Shown piece by piece: positions 1-5,935 of a stretch of 16,602 bases of DNA; the first letter of the stretch is position 1; each line of letters starts with the position of its first letter. The DNA comes from Candidatus Egerieicola pullicola (lineage in GTDB: Bacteria; Bacillota; Clostridia; Oscillospirales; Ruminococcaceae), in contig DVGY01000087.1 in NCBI GenBank assembly GCA_018712465.1, positions 1 through 16,602 of the forward strand, in the 5' to 3' direction. Made by a program: the position numbers and the translations under genes. Below the pieces are notes generated by a model that was not told where the DNA came from, did not search any database, and saw nothing but the letters and a program-made list of their open reading frames with translations.

Positions 1-755
1 TCAAATTGAGGGCTGCTGCCGTCGTGATCATAGCCGATGCCGGTGATATAGTTGGTCAAAGCATCGATCCAAACGTAGATCACGTGCTTGGGATCAAAGT
101 CCACCGGGATGCCCCAGGTAAAGGAAGTCCGGGAAACGCACAGATCCTGCAAGCCAGGTTTCAAGAAGTTATTCACCATTTCCCGTTTCCGGCTTTCCGG
201 CTGGATGAAATCCGGGTGGTCTTCAATATATTGCATCAACCGGTCCTGGTACTTGCTCATCCGGAAGAAGTAGGCTTCTTCTTTGGTTTTTTTCACCGGC
301 CGTCCGCAGTCGGGGCAGCAGCCGTCTTTCAGCTGGGTCTCGGTCCAGAAGCTTTCGCAGGGGGTGCAGTACCAGCCCTCGTACTCGCTTTTGTAGATGT
401 CTCCCTGGTCGTAGAGCTTTTTGAAGATCTTTTTTACCACCGCTTCGTGTTCCGGGTCGGTGGTGCGGATGAATTTGTCGTAGGAGCAGTTCATCAGGTC
501 CCACAAAGATTTAATTTCCCCGGCTACGCCGTCCACATATTCTTTGGGAGAAATGCCGGCAGCGTCCGCCAATTCTTCGATCTTCTGGCCGTGTTCGTCG
601 GTACCGGTCTGGAAGAACACGTTTTTCCCCAGCAGCCGCTGGTACCGGGCAATGGCATCGGTGAGGACGATCTCATAGCTGTTGCCGATGTGGGGCTTGC
701 GGGAGGTGTAGGCAATGGCCGTGGTAATGTAGTAGTTGTTTTCGGGTTTCATCAT
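1..755 (-). CDS. metG: Methionyl-tRNA synthetase, N-terminal part (3' end cut by window edge)
   Basis: Charges tRNA-Met with methionine in the cytoplasm; class I aminoacyl-tRNA synthetase. About 251 residues are visible, covering the start of the Rossmann catalytic domain and its inserted zinc domain. The class I signature appears as HIGN at residues 22-25 after the ITTAIAYTSRKP stretch, a usual MetRS form. GTDEHG follows near residue 51. A zinc knuckle is visible as CxxC at 130/133 and CxxC at 147/150. The KMSKS loop and anticodon-binding domain lie outside the window. Two ATGs are in tandem (755 and 752); AGGAG sits 6 nt upstream of the first. The gene is preceded by a methionine T-box leader, so expression should rise when uncharged tRNA-Met accumulates. 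Identity is very secure. Confidence 0.97.
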   Translation of the reverse strand, partial: MMKPENNYYITTAIAYTSRKPHIGNSYEIVLTDAIARYQRLLGKNVFFQTGTDEHGQKIEELADAAGISPKEYVDGVAGEIKSLWDLMNCSYDKFIRTTDPEHEAVVKKIFKKLYDQGDIYKSEYEGWYCTPCESFWTETQLKDGCCPDCGRPVKKTKEEAYFFRMSKYQDRLMQYIEDHPDFIQPESRKREMVNNFLKPGLQDLCVSRTSFTWGIPVDFDPKHVIYVWIDALTNYITGIGYDHDGSSPQF

Positions 756-785
756 TCAAAACTCCTTTTTTGATTTGGGGGTATA

Positions 786-831
786 AAAAGAAAAAACTCC
801 CGTCCTGAACCCATTGGTCCAGGGACGAGAG
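786..831 (-). terminator. Intrinsic terminator of the metG T-box
   Basis: On the minus strand a 15-bp stem (left arm starts CTCTCGTCC at 831, right arm ends GGACGGGAG at 797), with one bulged C, is followed by a run of T broken by one C (796-786). It lies between the T-box core and the metG ribosome site, as expected for the premature terminator of a T-box switch. Confidence 0.92.
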
Positions 832-1072
832 AAGAACTTCTTCGTGGTACCACCCTGATTTACCGGATCGCTCCGGCCTCTGTAGCTGCTGACACAGCGC
901 AGTGCTGTAACGGGCACACCCGCCGCAGCCTAAGGGAATTTCCCCTCGGTGCGTCGCTCCAAGGCCATTTTCCACCGCTTGGTCTTTGCCGCCCTTGCAG
1001 CCGGGGAGCAGCTCTCTGAAAAAGACGCCGGACGATGTACTTTCCTTTTCACAGCGTTTTCTGGTTTGGTTT
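786..1072 (-). promoter_or_regulatory. T-box riboswitch leader (methionine type) of metG
   Basis: Read on the minus strand, the leader carries an AGAGAG stretch near 1011-1016 and a GGTGGAAAATGGCCTTGGAGC-like Stem I specifier region. It then shows the T-box core AGGGTGGTACCACG at 856-843, and ends in a terminator just before metG. The specifier codon reads AUG at 968-966, matching tRNA-Met. The four-base sequence that pairs with the tRNA 3' end is UGGU (852-849), which fits an ACCA end and so discriminator base A. By the known T-box mechanism, uncharged tRNA-Met should stabilise the antiterminator and allow metG transcription. Stem II/IIA were not folded in detail. Confidence 0.94.
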
Positions 1073-1078
1073 TTTGAT

Positions 1079-1108
1079 ATTATACCGCAAGGGTAGGGAA
1101 AAAGTCAA
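1079..1108 (-). promoter_or_regulatory. Promoter of the metG T-box transcript
   Basis: Minus-strand TTGACT (1108-1103), an 18-bp spacer and TATAAT (1084-1079). Transcription should start near 1072, just ahead of Stem I of the T-box. The -35 box overlaps the TGA stop codon (1107-1105) of the preceding interrupted gene. Confidence 0.88.
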
Positions 1109-1590
1109 GAGCCGGAGCGAAAATTTACCTGCCAAGCCGGTCCGGCAAACGATTCCCATTCCACCAAAACCTGGCGGAAGGAAAAAGTTACAGAGAAATA
1201 GGGCTCTGTCCTTCCGCAAGCCTCCAACGTGGATTTGGTTGGATCGCCGGCGGAAATATCTTTGAGCCACAGCCCTTCCGTCGCTGCCTGGGAAAACCGC
1301 TGTTTTGCTTCTGTTCCCACGAACCGCTGCTCTGGATGGACTGCAGCCTTCCCATTGGGAAAACTCGCTTCCCAGCCGGGCAGACAATATTCTTTGATTT
1401 GAAACCCGGAAAAGGTCAGCACCGCCTCGTTTAGCTCCATGTCCTGGGAATAGGGATTTTCCAAAGCGTTGGCGTGAAGGCTGCACTGTTTCACCCGGCA
1501 GGTTAGGACATCTCCTTCCCAGTGTATTTCCTCTGCTCAGGCATCGTGAAATTCAAATTCTGTCAGATTGCTGCTGGAATAGCGGTTCAT
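1105..1590 (-). pseudogene. Small hypothetical protein gene interrupted by an in-frame TGA
   Basis: An open frame begins at ATG 1590 (MNRYSSSNLTEFEFHDA), meets TGA at 1539-1537 as codon 18, and continues in the same frame as AEEIHWEGDVLTCRV through to TGA at 1107-1105. Both sides read like one soluble protein of about 161 residues. The opening 'NLTEFEFHD' followed by an 'IxWEGDxL' strand and a 'VLTFSGFQIKEY' strand resembles small uncharacterised proteins of clostridia that I recall only loosely. The TGA is one transition from CGA (Arg) and one change from TGG (Trp). A GTG at 1494 could restart a 129-residue product, but its ribosome site is poor. The gene lies 32 nt downstream of mntP with no terminator between. 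Possible explanations are a true premature stop, a sequencing error or, least likely, recoding. Function unknown. Confidence 0.62.
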
Positions 1591-1622
1591 TTTTTACACC
1601 CCGATCCAAGATGGTTGGCTGG

Positions 1623-2189
1623 TTAAAACGCCAAAATCCCCAAATGTTCCAGTAAAATCTTGATGCCAATGAGGATTAAAATCACACCGCCGATCCGTTC
1701 CGCCAGTGCCTGCCGTTTGGACCCCACTACGCTGCCCAATTTGATGCCGATGATAGACAGTACGCAGGTAATGATGCCGATGATCCCACAGGAAAGCCAG
1801 ATGTGCTCCACCTGCAAAAAGGCAAAGGAGATTCCCACTGCCAAGGCGTCAATGCTGGTGGCCACTGCTAACAGCAGCATGGCTTTGATTCCCATGGAGG
1901 GGTCGGGACATTCTTCGTCGTGAAAGCTTTCCCGGATCATGTTGCCGCCGATGATGGCCAGCAGTCCAAAGGCAATCCAGTGGTCCACCGACTGGATCAG
2001 CCAGGAAAAACTGCTGCCCAAATAGTAGCCCAAAATGGGCATGCCCATCTGGAAGCCCCCGAAGTACAGCCCTGCTTTCAAACAGTGTTTCCAGTTTACC
2101 TTTCCTAAACTCAGTCCTTTGCACAAACTCACCGCAAAGGCGTCCATGCTCAGCCCAATGGCAATCATCACCAATTCCAGCCAACCCAT
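1623..2189 (-). CDS. mntP: Manganese efflux pump MntP
   Basis: Exports Mn2+ across the cytoplasmic membrane to prevent manganese poisoning. The 188-residue product matches the usual MntP length and is almost wholly membrane: six hydrophobic helices with a short polar loop (HDEECPDPS, about residues 90-98) between halves. The two family acidic motifs are present, GLSMDAFAVS (Asp16) and ATSIDALAVG (Asp114), as is the GGFQ motif near 44-47. The ATG at 2189 follows AAAGGAG with 8-nt spacing and gives the canonical N-terminus. An in-frame ATG 11 codons upstream (2222) also has a good AGGAG, so a 199-residue form may be made. No yybP-ykoY manganese riboswitch is seen in its leader, unlike many mntP genes. 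Confidence 0.95.
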   Translation of the reverse strand: MGWLELVMIAIGLSMDAFAVSLCKGLSLGKVNWKHCLKAGLYFGGFQMGMPILGYYLGSSFSWLIQSVDHWIAFGLLAIIGGNMIRESFHDEECPDPSMGIKAMLLLAVATSIDALAVGISFAFLQVEHIWLSCGIIGIITCVLSIIGIKLGSVVGSKRQALAERIGGVILILIGIKILLEHLGILAF

Positions 2190-2238
2190 GCAGTAAACTC
2201 CTTTCCCATTGCTTTCCTTCATTTTATTCTCCTGGTAA

Positions 2239-2261
2239 GGGAAAACAGACTTGTTTTTCCC
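2239..2261 (-). repeat. Short hairpin in the mntP 5' leader
   Basis: On the minus strand GGGAAAAACA and TGTTTTCCC pair over 9 bp with one bulged A and an AGTC loop. It ends 6 nt before the upstream AGGAG (2233-2229). There is no T-run, so it is not a terminator; it could influence translation or RNA stability. Confidence 0.45.
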
Positions 2262-2284
2262 GCTTGGATGTTTCGGTTTTCCCA

Positions 2285-2313
2285 ATTATACACTGCCGCC
2301 GGTTTTCGTGCAA
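2285..2313 (-). promoter_or_regulatory. Promoter of mntP
   Basis: Minus-strand TTGCAC (2313-2308), a 17-bp spacer and TATAAT (2290-2285). The start would be near 2278, leaving a leader of about 90 nt. The downstream interrupted gene is probably co-transcribed. The stretch between this promoter and the ilvE promoter (2314-2443) is A-rich and shows no convincing gene. Confidence 0.82.
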
Positions 2314-2443
2314 CGAAAATCCTTCTGTTTCTTTGCATTGATCGGTTTTCCCCCTTGATTTTGGAAGAATCCAAACTTCACATGGGATTTCAGGGCAAAA
2401 ATGGGGAAAAAACCAAAAAATGGTTTTGGAAGCAAAAAAGCAG

Positions 2444-2472
2444 TTGTAAAATTAAAACAAGGTTGGTATAAT
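2444..2472 (+). promoter_or_regulatory. Promoter of ilvE
   Basis: TTGTAA (2444-2449), a 17-bp spacer and TATAAT (2467-2472). The start would be near 2479, giving a short leader of about 35 nt, with no room for a T-box or leucine-type attenuator. Confidence 0.82.
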
Positions 2473-2512
2473 AATAGCTGAATCAGAATACCGGAAATGG
2501 AGATGCTTTTGC

Positions 2513-3592
2513 ATGGAATTCACCGTGGAAAAAACCAAAACCCCGAAAGCCCGTCCTACTGACGACAGCAAGCTGGGCTTCGGACACATCTTTACCGACC
2601 ATATGTTTATGATGGATTGGGATCAGGAAAACGGCTGGCACGACGCCAAAATCCTCCCCTTCCAGGATGTACCGCTGAGCCCTGCCGCCAACTGCCTGCA
2701 TTACAGCCAGGAAGTCTTTGAAGGCTTGAAGGCTTACCGCACTGCCGACGGAGTGGTGCAGCTCTTCCGCCCGGAAGAAAATTTCAAGCGGATGAATACC
2801 TCTTGTGACCGGATCTGTATGCCTAAGATTGACGTGGACTTCTGTGTCAAGGCATTGAAGGCCCTGGTGGAACTGGATGCAGAGTGGGTGCCCAAAACCT
2901 ATGGTGCTTCCCTGTACATCCGTCCCTTTATGATCGCCACTGAGCGCAACCTGGGGGCTCATACCTCCACCGACTATAAATTCTTCATCATCATGTCCCC
3001 CTCCGGCGCTTACTACGAAGGCGGACTGGCTCCCGTCAAGATCTACGTGGAGACCAATTTCGTCCGTGCCGTCCGTGGCGGCACCGGTCACGTCAAGACC
3101 GGCGGCAACTATGCGGCTTCTATGAAAGCCCAGGAAGTGGCGGAAGAACAGGGCTACTCCCAGGTGCTGTGGCTGGACGCCATTCACCATAGATATGTGG
3201 GTGAAGTAGGCGCCATGAACGTGATGTTTGTGCTGGGAGATGAAGTGGTGACCCCGGAACTGGACGGCACCATTCTTCCCGGTATCACCCGGAAGAGCGC
3301 TTTGGAAGTGCTGCGGCATAAGGGCTACAAGGTTACCGAACGGCAGCTGGACATTGAAGAAGTGGTGGAAGCCTACAAAAACGGCCAGCTGAAGGAAGCT
3401 TTCGGCACCGGTACTGCCGCCGTGATCTCTCCCATTGGAGAACTGAAGTACAAAGATTTGGTGATGCGCATCCACGATGAAAAGATCGGGCCCATCAGCC
3501 AGATGCTGTACGACACCATGACCGGCATTCAGTGGGGCAAGATTGAAGATCCCTTCGGCTGGGTGGTTCCCGTCTGCAAGCTGGACGACTAA
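2513..3592 (+). CDS. ilvE: Branched-chain amino acid aminotransferase (BCAT, 359 aa)
   Basis: A PLP enzyme that interconverts leucine, isoleucine and valine with their 2-oxo acids, using glutamate/2-oxoglutarate, in the cytoplasm. The length and the opening MFMMDWDQENGWHDAKI, then LHYSQEVFEGLKAYR (63-76), fit the longer bacterial/eukaryotic BCAT group rather than the roughly 300-residue E. coli IlvE type. The PLP lysine is predicted to be Lys195 in GHVKTGGNYA. Further cofactor-binding segments are EVGAMNVMF (231-239), LPGITRKS (265-272) and FGTGTAAVISP (297-307). ATG 2513 follows GGAG with 10-nt spacing. The gene is monocistronic, ends in a strong terminator and converges on the GNAT gene. 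Confidence 0.96.
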   Translation: MEFTVEKTKTPKARPTDDSKLGFGHIFTDHMFMMDWDQENGWHDAKILPFQDVPLSPAANCLHYSQEVFEGLKAYRTADGVVQLFRPEENFKRMNTSCDRICMPKIDVDFCVKALKALVELDAEWVPKTYGASLYIRPFMIATERNLGAHTSTDYKFFIIMSPSGAYYEGGLAPVKIYVETNFVRAVRGGTGHVKTGGNYAASMKAQEVAEEQGYSQVLWLDAIHHRYVGEVGAMNVMFVLGDEVVTPELDGTILPGITRKSALEVLRHKGYKVTERQLDIEEVVEAYKNGQLKEAFGTGTAAVISPIGELKYKDLVMRIHDEKIGPISQMLYDTMTGIQWGKIEDPFGWVVPVCKLDD

Positions 3593-3620
3593 GTTCTTTT
3601 TATTATAGAAAATAAAAATT

Positions 3621-3664
3621 CATCCGGACGCTCCTGGTTTTTGGGGACGTCCGGATGTTTTTTG
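3621..3664. terminator. Bidirectional terminator between ilvE and the GNAT gene
   Basis: CATCCGGACG (3621-3630) pairs perfectly with CGTCCGGATG (3648-3657). On the plus strand it is followed by a T-run (3657-3664); on the minus strand by AATTTTTATTTTC. It therefore can stop transcription from both convergent genes. Confidence 0.92.
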
Positions 3665-3678
3665 TCTGTGAAAGAAGC

Positions 3679-4182
3679 TCAATAATGCTTCCAAAGCTGC
3701 TTCCATTCTTCTTTAGTAAAGGTTCCCCCGTACACCAGGGTGGTGTAGGTTACGCCTCGGTGGGTGGAGCTTAGGCCGATGTCGGCAAAGCCGTTTTTGC
3801 GGTAAAACTCCAGCCGCCGCTGCCGCTGGGAAAAATTCACCGCCCTTTCTTCCAATGGTTCGATGGAAAGGACAATTCGATGTTCCGGATAGCGGCTTTT
3901 CAACAGGTCCAGGATCTTCCCTCCGTTGCCCTGGCCTTGCACCTGGGAAGGCACCGCCAGATAGAACAGGTAAAGCACATCCTCCCAAGTAAAGAGGTAG
4001 GCCATTCCTGCCAGGTCGTTTTCCTGATAGAAGGATAAAAATTCCACATGGGGTTTTTTAGCTCTCCGCACCATAGAGCCGAAGGATACCCGTTCCTTTT
4101 TGGGGAAGGAGGTGCGGTAGAGCCGGCGAATCGGGCGGTTTTCCCGCCGTTTGGAACTCACCGGCCGTACTTTTAGCGGCAT
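3679..4182 (-). CDS. GNAT-family N-acetyltransferase
   Basis: A 167-residue protein of the GNAT fold, expected to transfer an acetyl group from acetyl-CoA to an amine; the substrate cannot be told. The acetyl-CoA pyrophosphate-binding motif A is clear at about residues 76-92: a hydrophobic strand (LYLFYLAV), then QGQGNGGKILDLL with the Q-x-x-G-x-G pattern (Gln82, Gly85, Gly87). Motif B-like RRLEFYRKNGF (122-132) follows, as in many GNATs. The N-terminus is very basic (SSKRRENRPIRRLYR). ATG 4182 has AGGAG 11 nt upstream. Divergent from the cohesin-like gene and convergent with ilvE; no operon partner. Confidence 0.9.
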   Translation of the reverse strand: MPLKVRPVSSKRRENRPIRRLYRTSFPKKERVSFGSMVRRAKKPHVEFLSFYQENDLAGMAYLFTWEDVLYLFYLAVPSQVQGQGNGGKILDLLKSRYPEHRIVLSIEPLEERAVNFSQRQRRLEFYRKNGFADIGLSSTHRGVTYTTLVYGGTFTKEEWKQLWKHY

Positions 4183-4221
4183 GACGATAAACTCTCCTTT
4201 GACTTACCGTTATTTTGAATA

Positions 4222-4230
4222 AGTATACCA
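4222..4230 (-). promoter_or_regulatory. Extended -10 promoter of the GNAT gene
   Basis: Minus-strand TGGTATACT forms an extended -10 element (TGn plus TATACT). No good -35 is visible 17 bp upstream, where the sequence is a CCTTCCC/GGGGAA stretch. Confidence 0.55.
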
Positions 4231-4291
4231 AATTTTTCCCCAAAAGGGAAGGAGTTTCGGGAAAATTTCAGGATTCGTTCTTGATTTTGCC

Positions 4292-4320
4292 TTTACTTTT
4301 CTTTCCAGGAAAGCTATAAT
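4292..4320 (+). promoter_or_regulatory. Promoter of the cohesin-like surface protein gene
   Basis: TTTACT (4292-4297), a 17-bp spacer and TATAAT (4315-4320), 32 nt ahead of the start codon. It is arranged back to back with the GNAT promoter. Confidence 0.78.
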
Positions 4321-4352
4321 GGTACAAGATTGAGAAAAAGCGAGGTTATCCT

Positions 4353-5321
4353 ATGAATCCTTTGATTCGAAAAAGCACCGGCGTGCTGGCACTTTTGGCC
4401 GCCCTGCTGCTGTTGGCAGCAGGTTGGAGTTTCCGTCCGGTGTCCGCCCAGCTCACCGAAACCAAGACCGTTACGACATCCTTTTCCCCCTCCCCTGCCG
4501 GAAACGGTCAAGAAGTCACGTTGACCGTGGATGTAGACGGCTGGTTTGGAGGCGCCCAGTTTATCATTGATTATGACGCCGACAAACTCAGTTATGTGGA
4601 CGGCAGTGCCCGCTCCAGTGCAGGAGCTACGGTGAATGATTCGGTGCGGGGGCAGTTCAATATGCTCTATGTGAATACGTCCGGTATTGATCTGGGAGAT
4701 CAGCACTTTTTCACCGCTCGGTTTGTGGTCAATGCCGCCGAAGGGGAAAGCTTGGATGTGAGCTTCTCCAAAACTGACATCTGTTCCACCGATCCCTCCG
4801 AAGGTTTCTATCCGGTGGATGTGAAGACCCAGCCGTTGACGGTGGGAGAAGGCTCTTCCTCTTCCACTCCGGAAACTTCCGTTCCTGAGGCTTCTACTCC
4901 GGAAAGCAGCGGCGCAGAATCTTCTGCTTCCTCTCCTTCTCAGAGTAATTCTTCTTCCGGTACGTCCTCCGGCACCATTGTGCTGCCCCAGGGAGATAAC
5001 CAGCTGTTGGCTGCTCCGGACCTGTCTGGTCAGATTACCTGGACCAGCAGCGATGAGTCGGTGGCTGTGGTAGATGAAAACGGCATGGTCACTATGGTGG
5101 GGGATGGGGAAGCCACCATCACCGCCAGCGATGAAAACGGAGAGGAAGAAACCTTCCACCTCTCCACGGAACCGCCGGTTTCCTCCGGTGTGACCTCCGC
5201 TCCCGGGATGGATGACCCGGAAGACGCCACCTTTTTGTGGTGGGTGCTGGGCGGCATCGGCGCAGTGCTGGTGATTGCTGCCGTGGCTGTGGTAGTTATT
5301 GTACTGAAGAAAAAACGGTAA
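4353..5321 (+). CDS. Membrane-anchored surface protein with cohesin-like and Big2 Ig-like domains
   Basis: A 322-residue exported protein. Residues 1-32 form a signal peptide (basic start, long Leu/Ala core, VSA cleavage site). Residues about 38-155 look like a cohesin-type beta-sandwich: GNGQEVTLTVDVDG, then GAQFIIDYDADKLSYVDGSA, and FFTARFVVNAAEGESLDVSF follow the usual cohesin strand order. A Ser/Thr/Pro/Glu-rich linker (165-207) leads to a bacterial Ig-like Big2 domain (about 208-272) with the hallmark ITWTSSDESVAVVDENGMVT and GEATITA. A C-terminal helix (about 294-317) ending in KKKR anchors it in the membrane. No LPxTG motif is present, so sortase attachment is unlikely. In cellulosomes, cohesins bind dockerins; no dockerin gene is visible here and the partner is unknown. 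GAGGT lies 6 nt before the start. Confidence 0.83.
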   Translation: MNPLIRKSTGVLALLAALLLLAAGWSFRPVSAQLTETKTVTTSFSPSPAGNGQEVTLTVDVDGWFGGAQFIIDYDADKLSYVDGSARSSAGATVNDSVRGQFNMLYVNTSGIDLGDQHFFTARFVVNAAEGESLDVSFSKTDICSTDPSEGFYPVDVKTQPLTVGEGSSSSTPETSVPEASTPESSGAESSASSPSQSNSSSGTSSGTIVLPQGDNQLLAAPDLSGQITWTSSDESVAVVDENGMVTMVGDGEATITASDENGEEETFHLSTEPPVSSGVTSAPGMDDPEDATFLWWVLGGIGAVLVIAAVAVVVIVLKKKR

Positions 5322-5328
5322 AGGAAAT

Positions 5329-5364
5329 GCGGTTGCCCAAGATCAGGCAGCCGCTTTTTATTTT
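5329..5364 (+). terminator. Terminator of the cohesin-like gene
   Basis: GCGGTTGCC (5329-5337) pairs with GGCAGCCGC (5346-5354) through one G-U pair and is followed by TTTTTATTTT. It starts 8 nt after the stop codon. Confidence 0.9.
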
Positions 5365-5399
5365 GGAACTTATAAGATGTTTTTTGATTTTGAGGTAGA

Positions 5400-5771
5400 T
5401 CAATCCTCTTTGTCCGCCTCTTCCAGGTAAGGAGCCAGCCCTTCAAATTCGTCTTCCGGCAGAGGGTGTTCCTGCTGGCTTTGTTCCAGCAGCCGGATGG
5501 TGTAGTCGTATTCTCGGATCTGCTCTTCCAGATGGCGGAACAGGTGGGCTTTGATTTTATCCAGCATCGTTTCCTTGGTCACCGACAAAATCTCGGTAAA
5601 CATCAAACTCATAAAGCCGTAGTCCTCAAACCGCACCCAGTATTCCACCTTGCAGTTGCCTCGAGGATGATCCTTGATCCCGGAATAGACAGCGTATACC
5701 TGCACATGGTCGTAGCCGCACTCTGCATGGGTAAGAGAAAAACGGAGAAAATGTCCCTTTTTGGTGGTCAT
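5400..5771 (-). CDS. Hypothetical protein, 123 aa, acidic C-terminus
   Basis: I do not recognise this protein. The start at 5771 (MTTKKGHFLRFSLTH) is preferred because AAGGAGGGG lies about 8 nt upstream; a longer in-frame start would precede the promoter. The N-terminal two thirds alternate short beta-like segments (VQVYAVYSGI, KVEYWVRFEDYGFMSLMFTEI). A long helix then follows (KETMLDKIKAHLFRHLEEQIREYDYTIRLLEQSQ), probably amphipathic or coiled coil, with an acidic tail (LPEDEFEGLAPYLEEADKED). No signal peptide, membrane helix or catalytic motif is visible. Transcribed alone, divergent from trpS. Confidence 0.78.
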   Translation of the reverse strand: MTTKKGHFLRFSLTHAECGYDHVQVYAVYSGIKDHPRGNCKVEYWVRFEDYGFMSLMFTEILSVTKETMLDKIKAHLFRHLEEQIREYDYTIRLLEQSQQEHPLPEDEFEGLAPYLEEADKED

Positions 5772-5796
5772 AAAATACCCCTCCTTGTCTGAAAAG

Positions 5797-5825
5797 AGTA
5801 TACAACCTTTTCTTTGCTTTTGCAA
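5797..5825 (-). promoter_or_regulatory. Promoter of the 123-aa hypothetical gene
   Basis: Minus-strand TTGCAA (5825-5820), a 17-bp spacer and TATACT (5802-5797), about 26 nt ahead of the chosen start codon. Confidence 0.82.
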
Positions 5826-5860
5826 CGGGAAACTACACCTTCGGATTTTGCGGCCTGTAC

Positions 5861-5889
5861 TGGAAATCTGCCGGGAGTTGTGCTATACT
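5861..5889 (+). promoter_or_regulatory. Promoter of trpS
   Basis: TGCTATACT (5881-5889) is an extended -10 element; TGGAAA (5861-5866) is a weak -35 at 17-bp spacing. The leader is only about 40 nt, so trpS here has no T-box, unlike metG in the same window. Confidence 0.65.
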
Positions 5890-5935
5890 AAGAGCCAGCG
5901 AATGGAAAACACAGGTTAAGGAAGGAATTAACACC

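Noticed and set aside
6..773. Long plus-strand open frame opposite metG
   Set aside because: It is the complement of the metG coding region; the minus strand carries class I synthetase motifs and a zinc knuckle, while this frame has no family features.
1537..1539. Selenocysteine codon at the in-frame TGA
   Set aside because: The context has no cysteine-like redox motif and no obvious SECIS hairpin was noticed; a premature stop or sequencing error is simpler.
2190..2280. A yybP-ykoY riboswitch in the mntP leader
   Set aside because: The conserved GGGAGTAG and GTCAAT segments are absent; only a small hairpin is visible.
2268..2471. 67-codon plus-strand frame upstream of ilvE
   Set aside because: It spans the mntP promoter and ends in the ilvE promoter, with no ribosome site or domain.
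2483..3475. 330-codon minus-strand frame opposite ilvE
   Set aside because: Antisense shadow of the aminotransferase with no recognisable domain.
4314..5159. 281-codon minus-strand frame opposite the cohesin-like gene
   Set aside because: Arg/Gly/Ser-rich antisense of a Ser-rich linker and repeats; no start signal.
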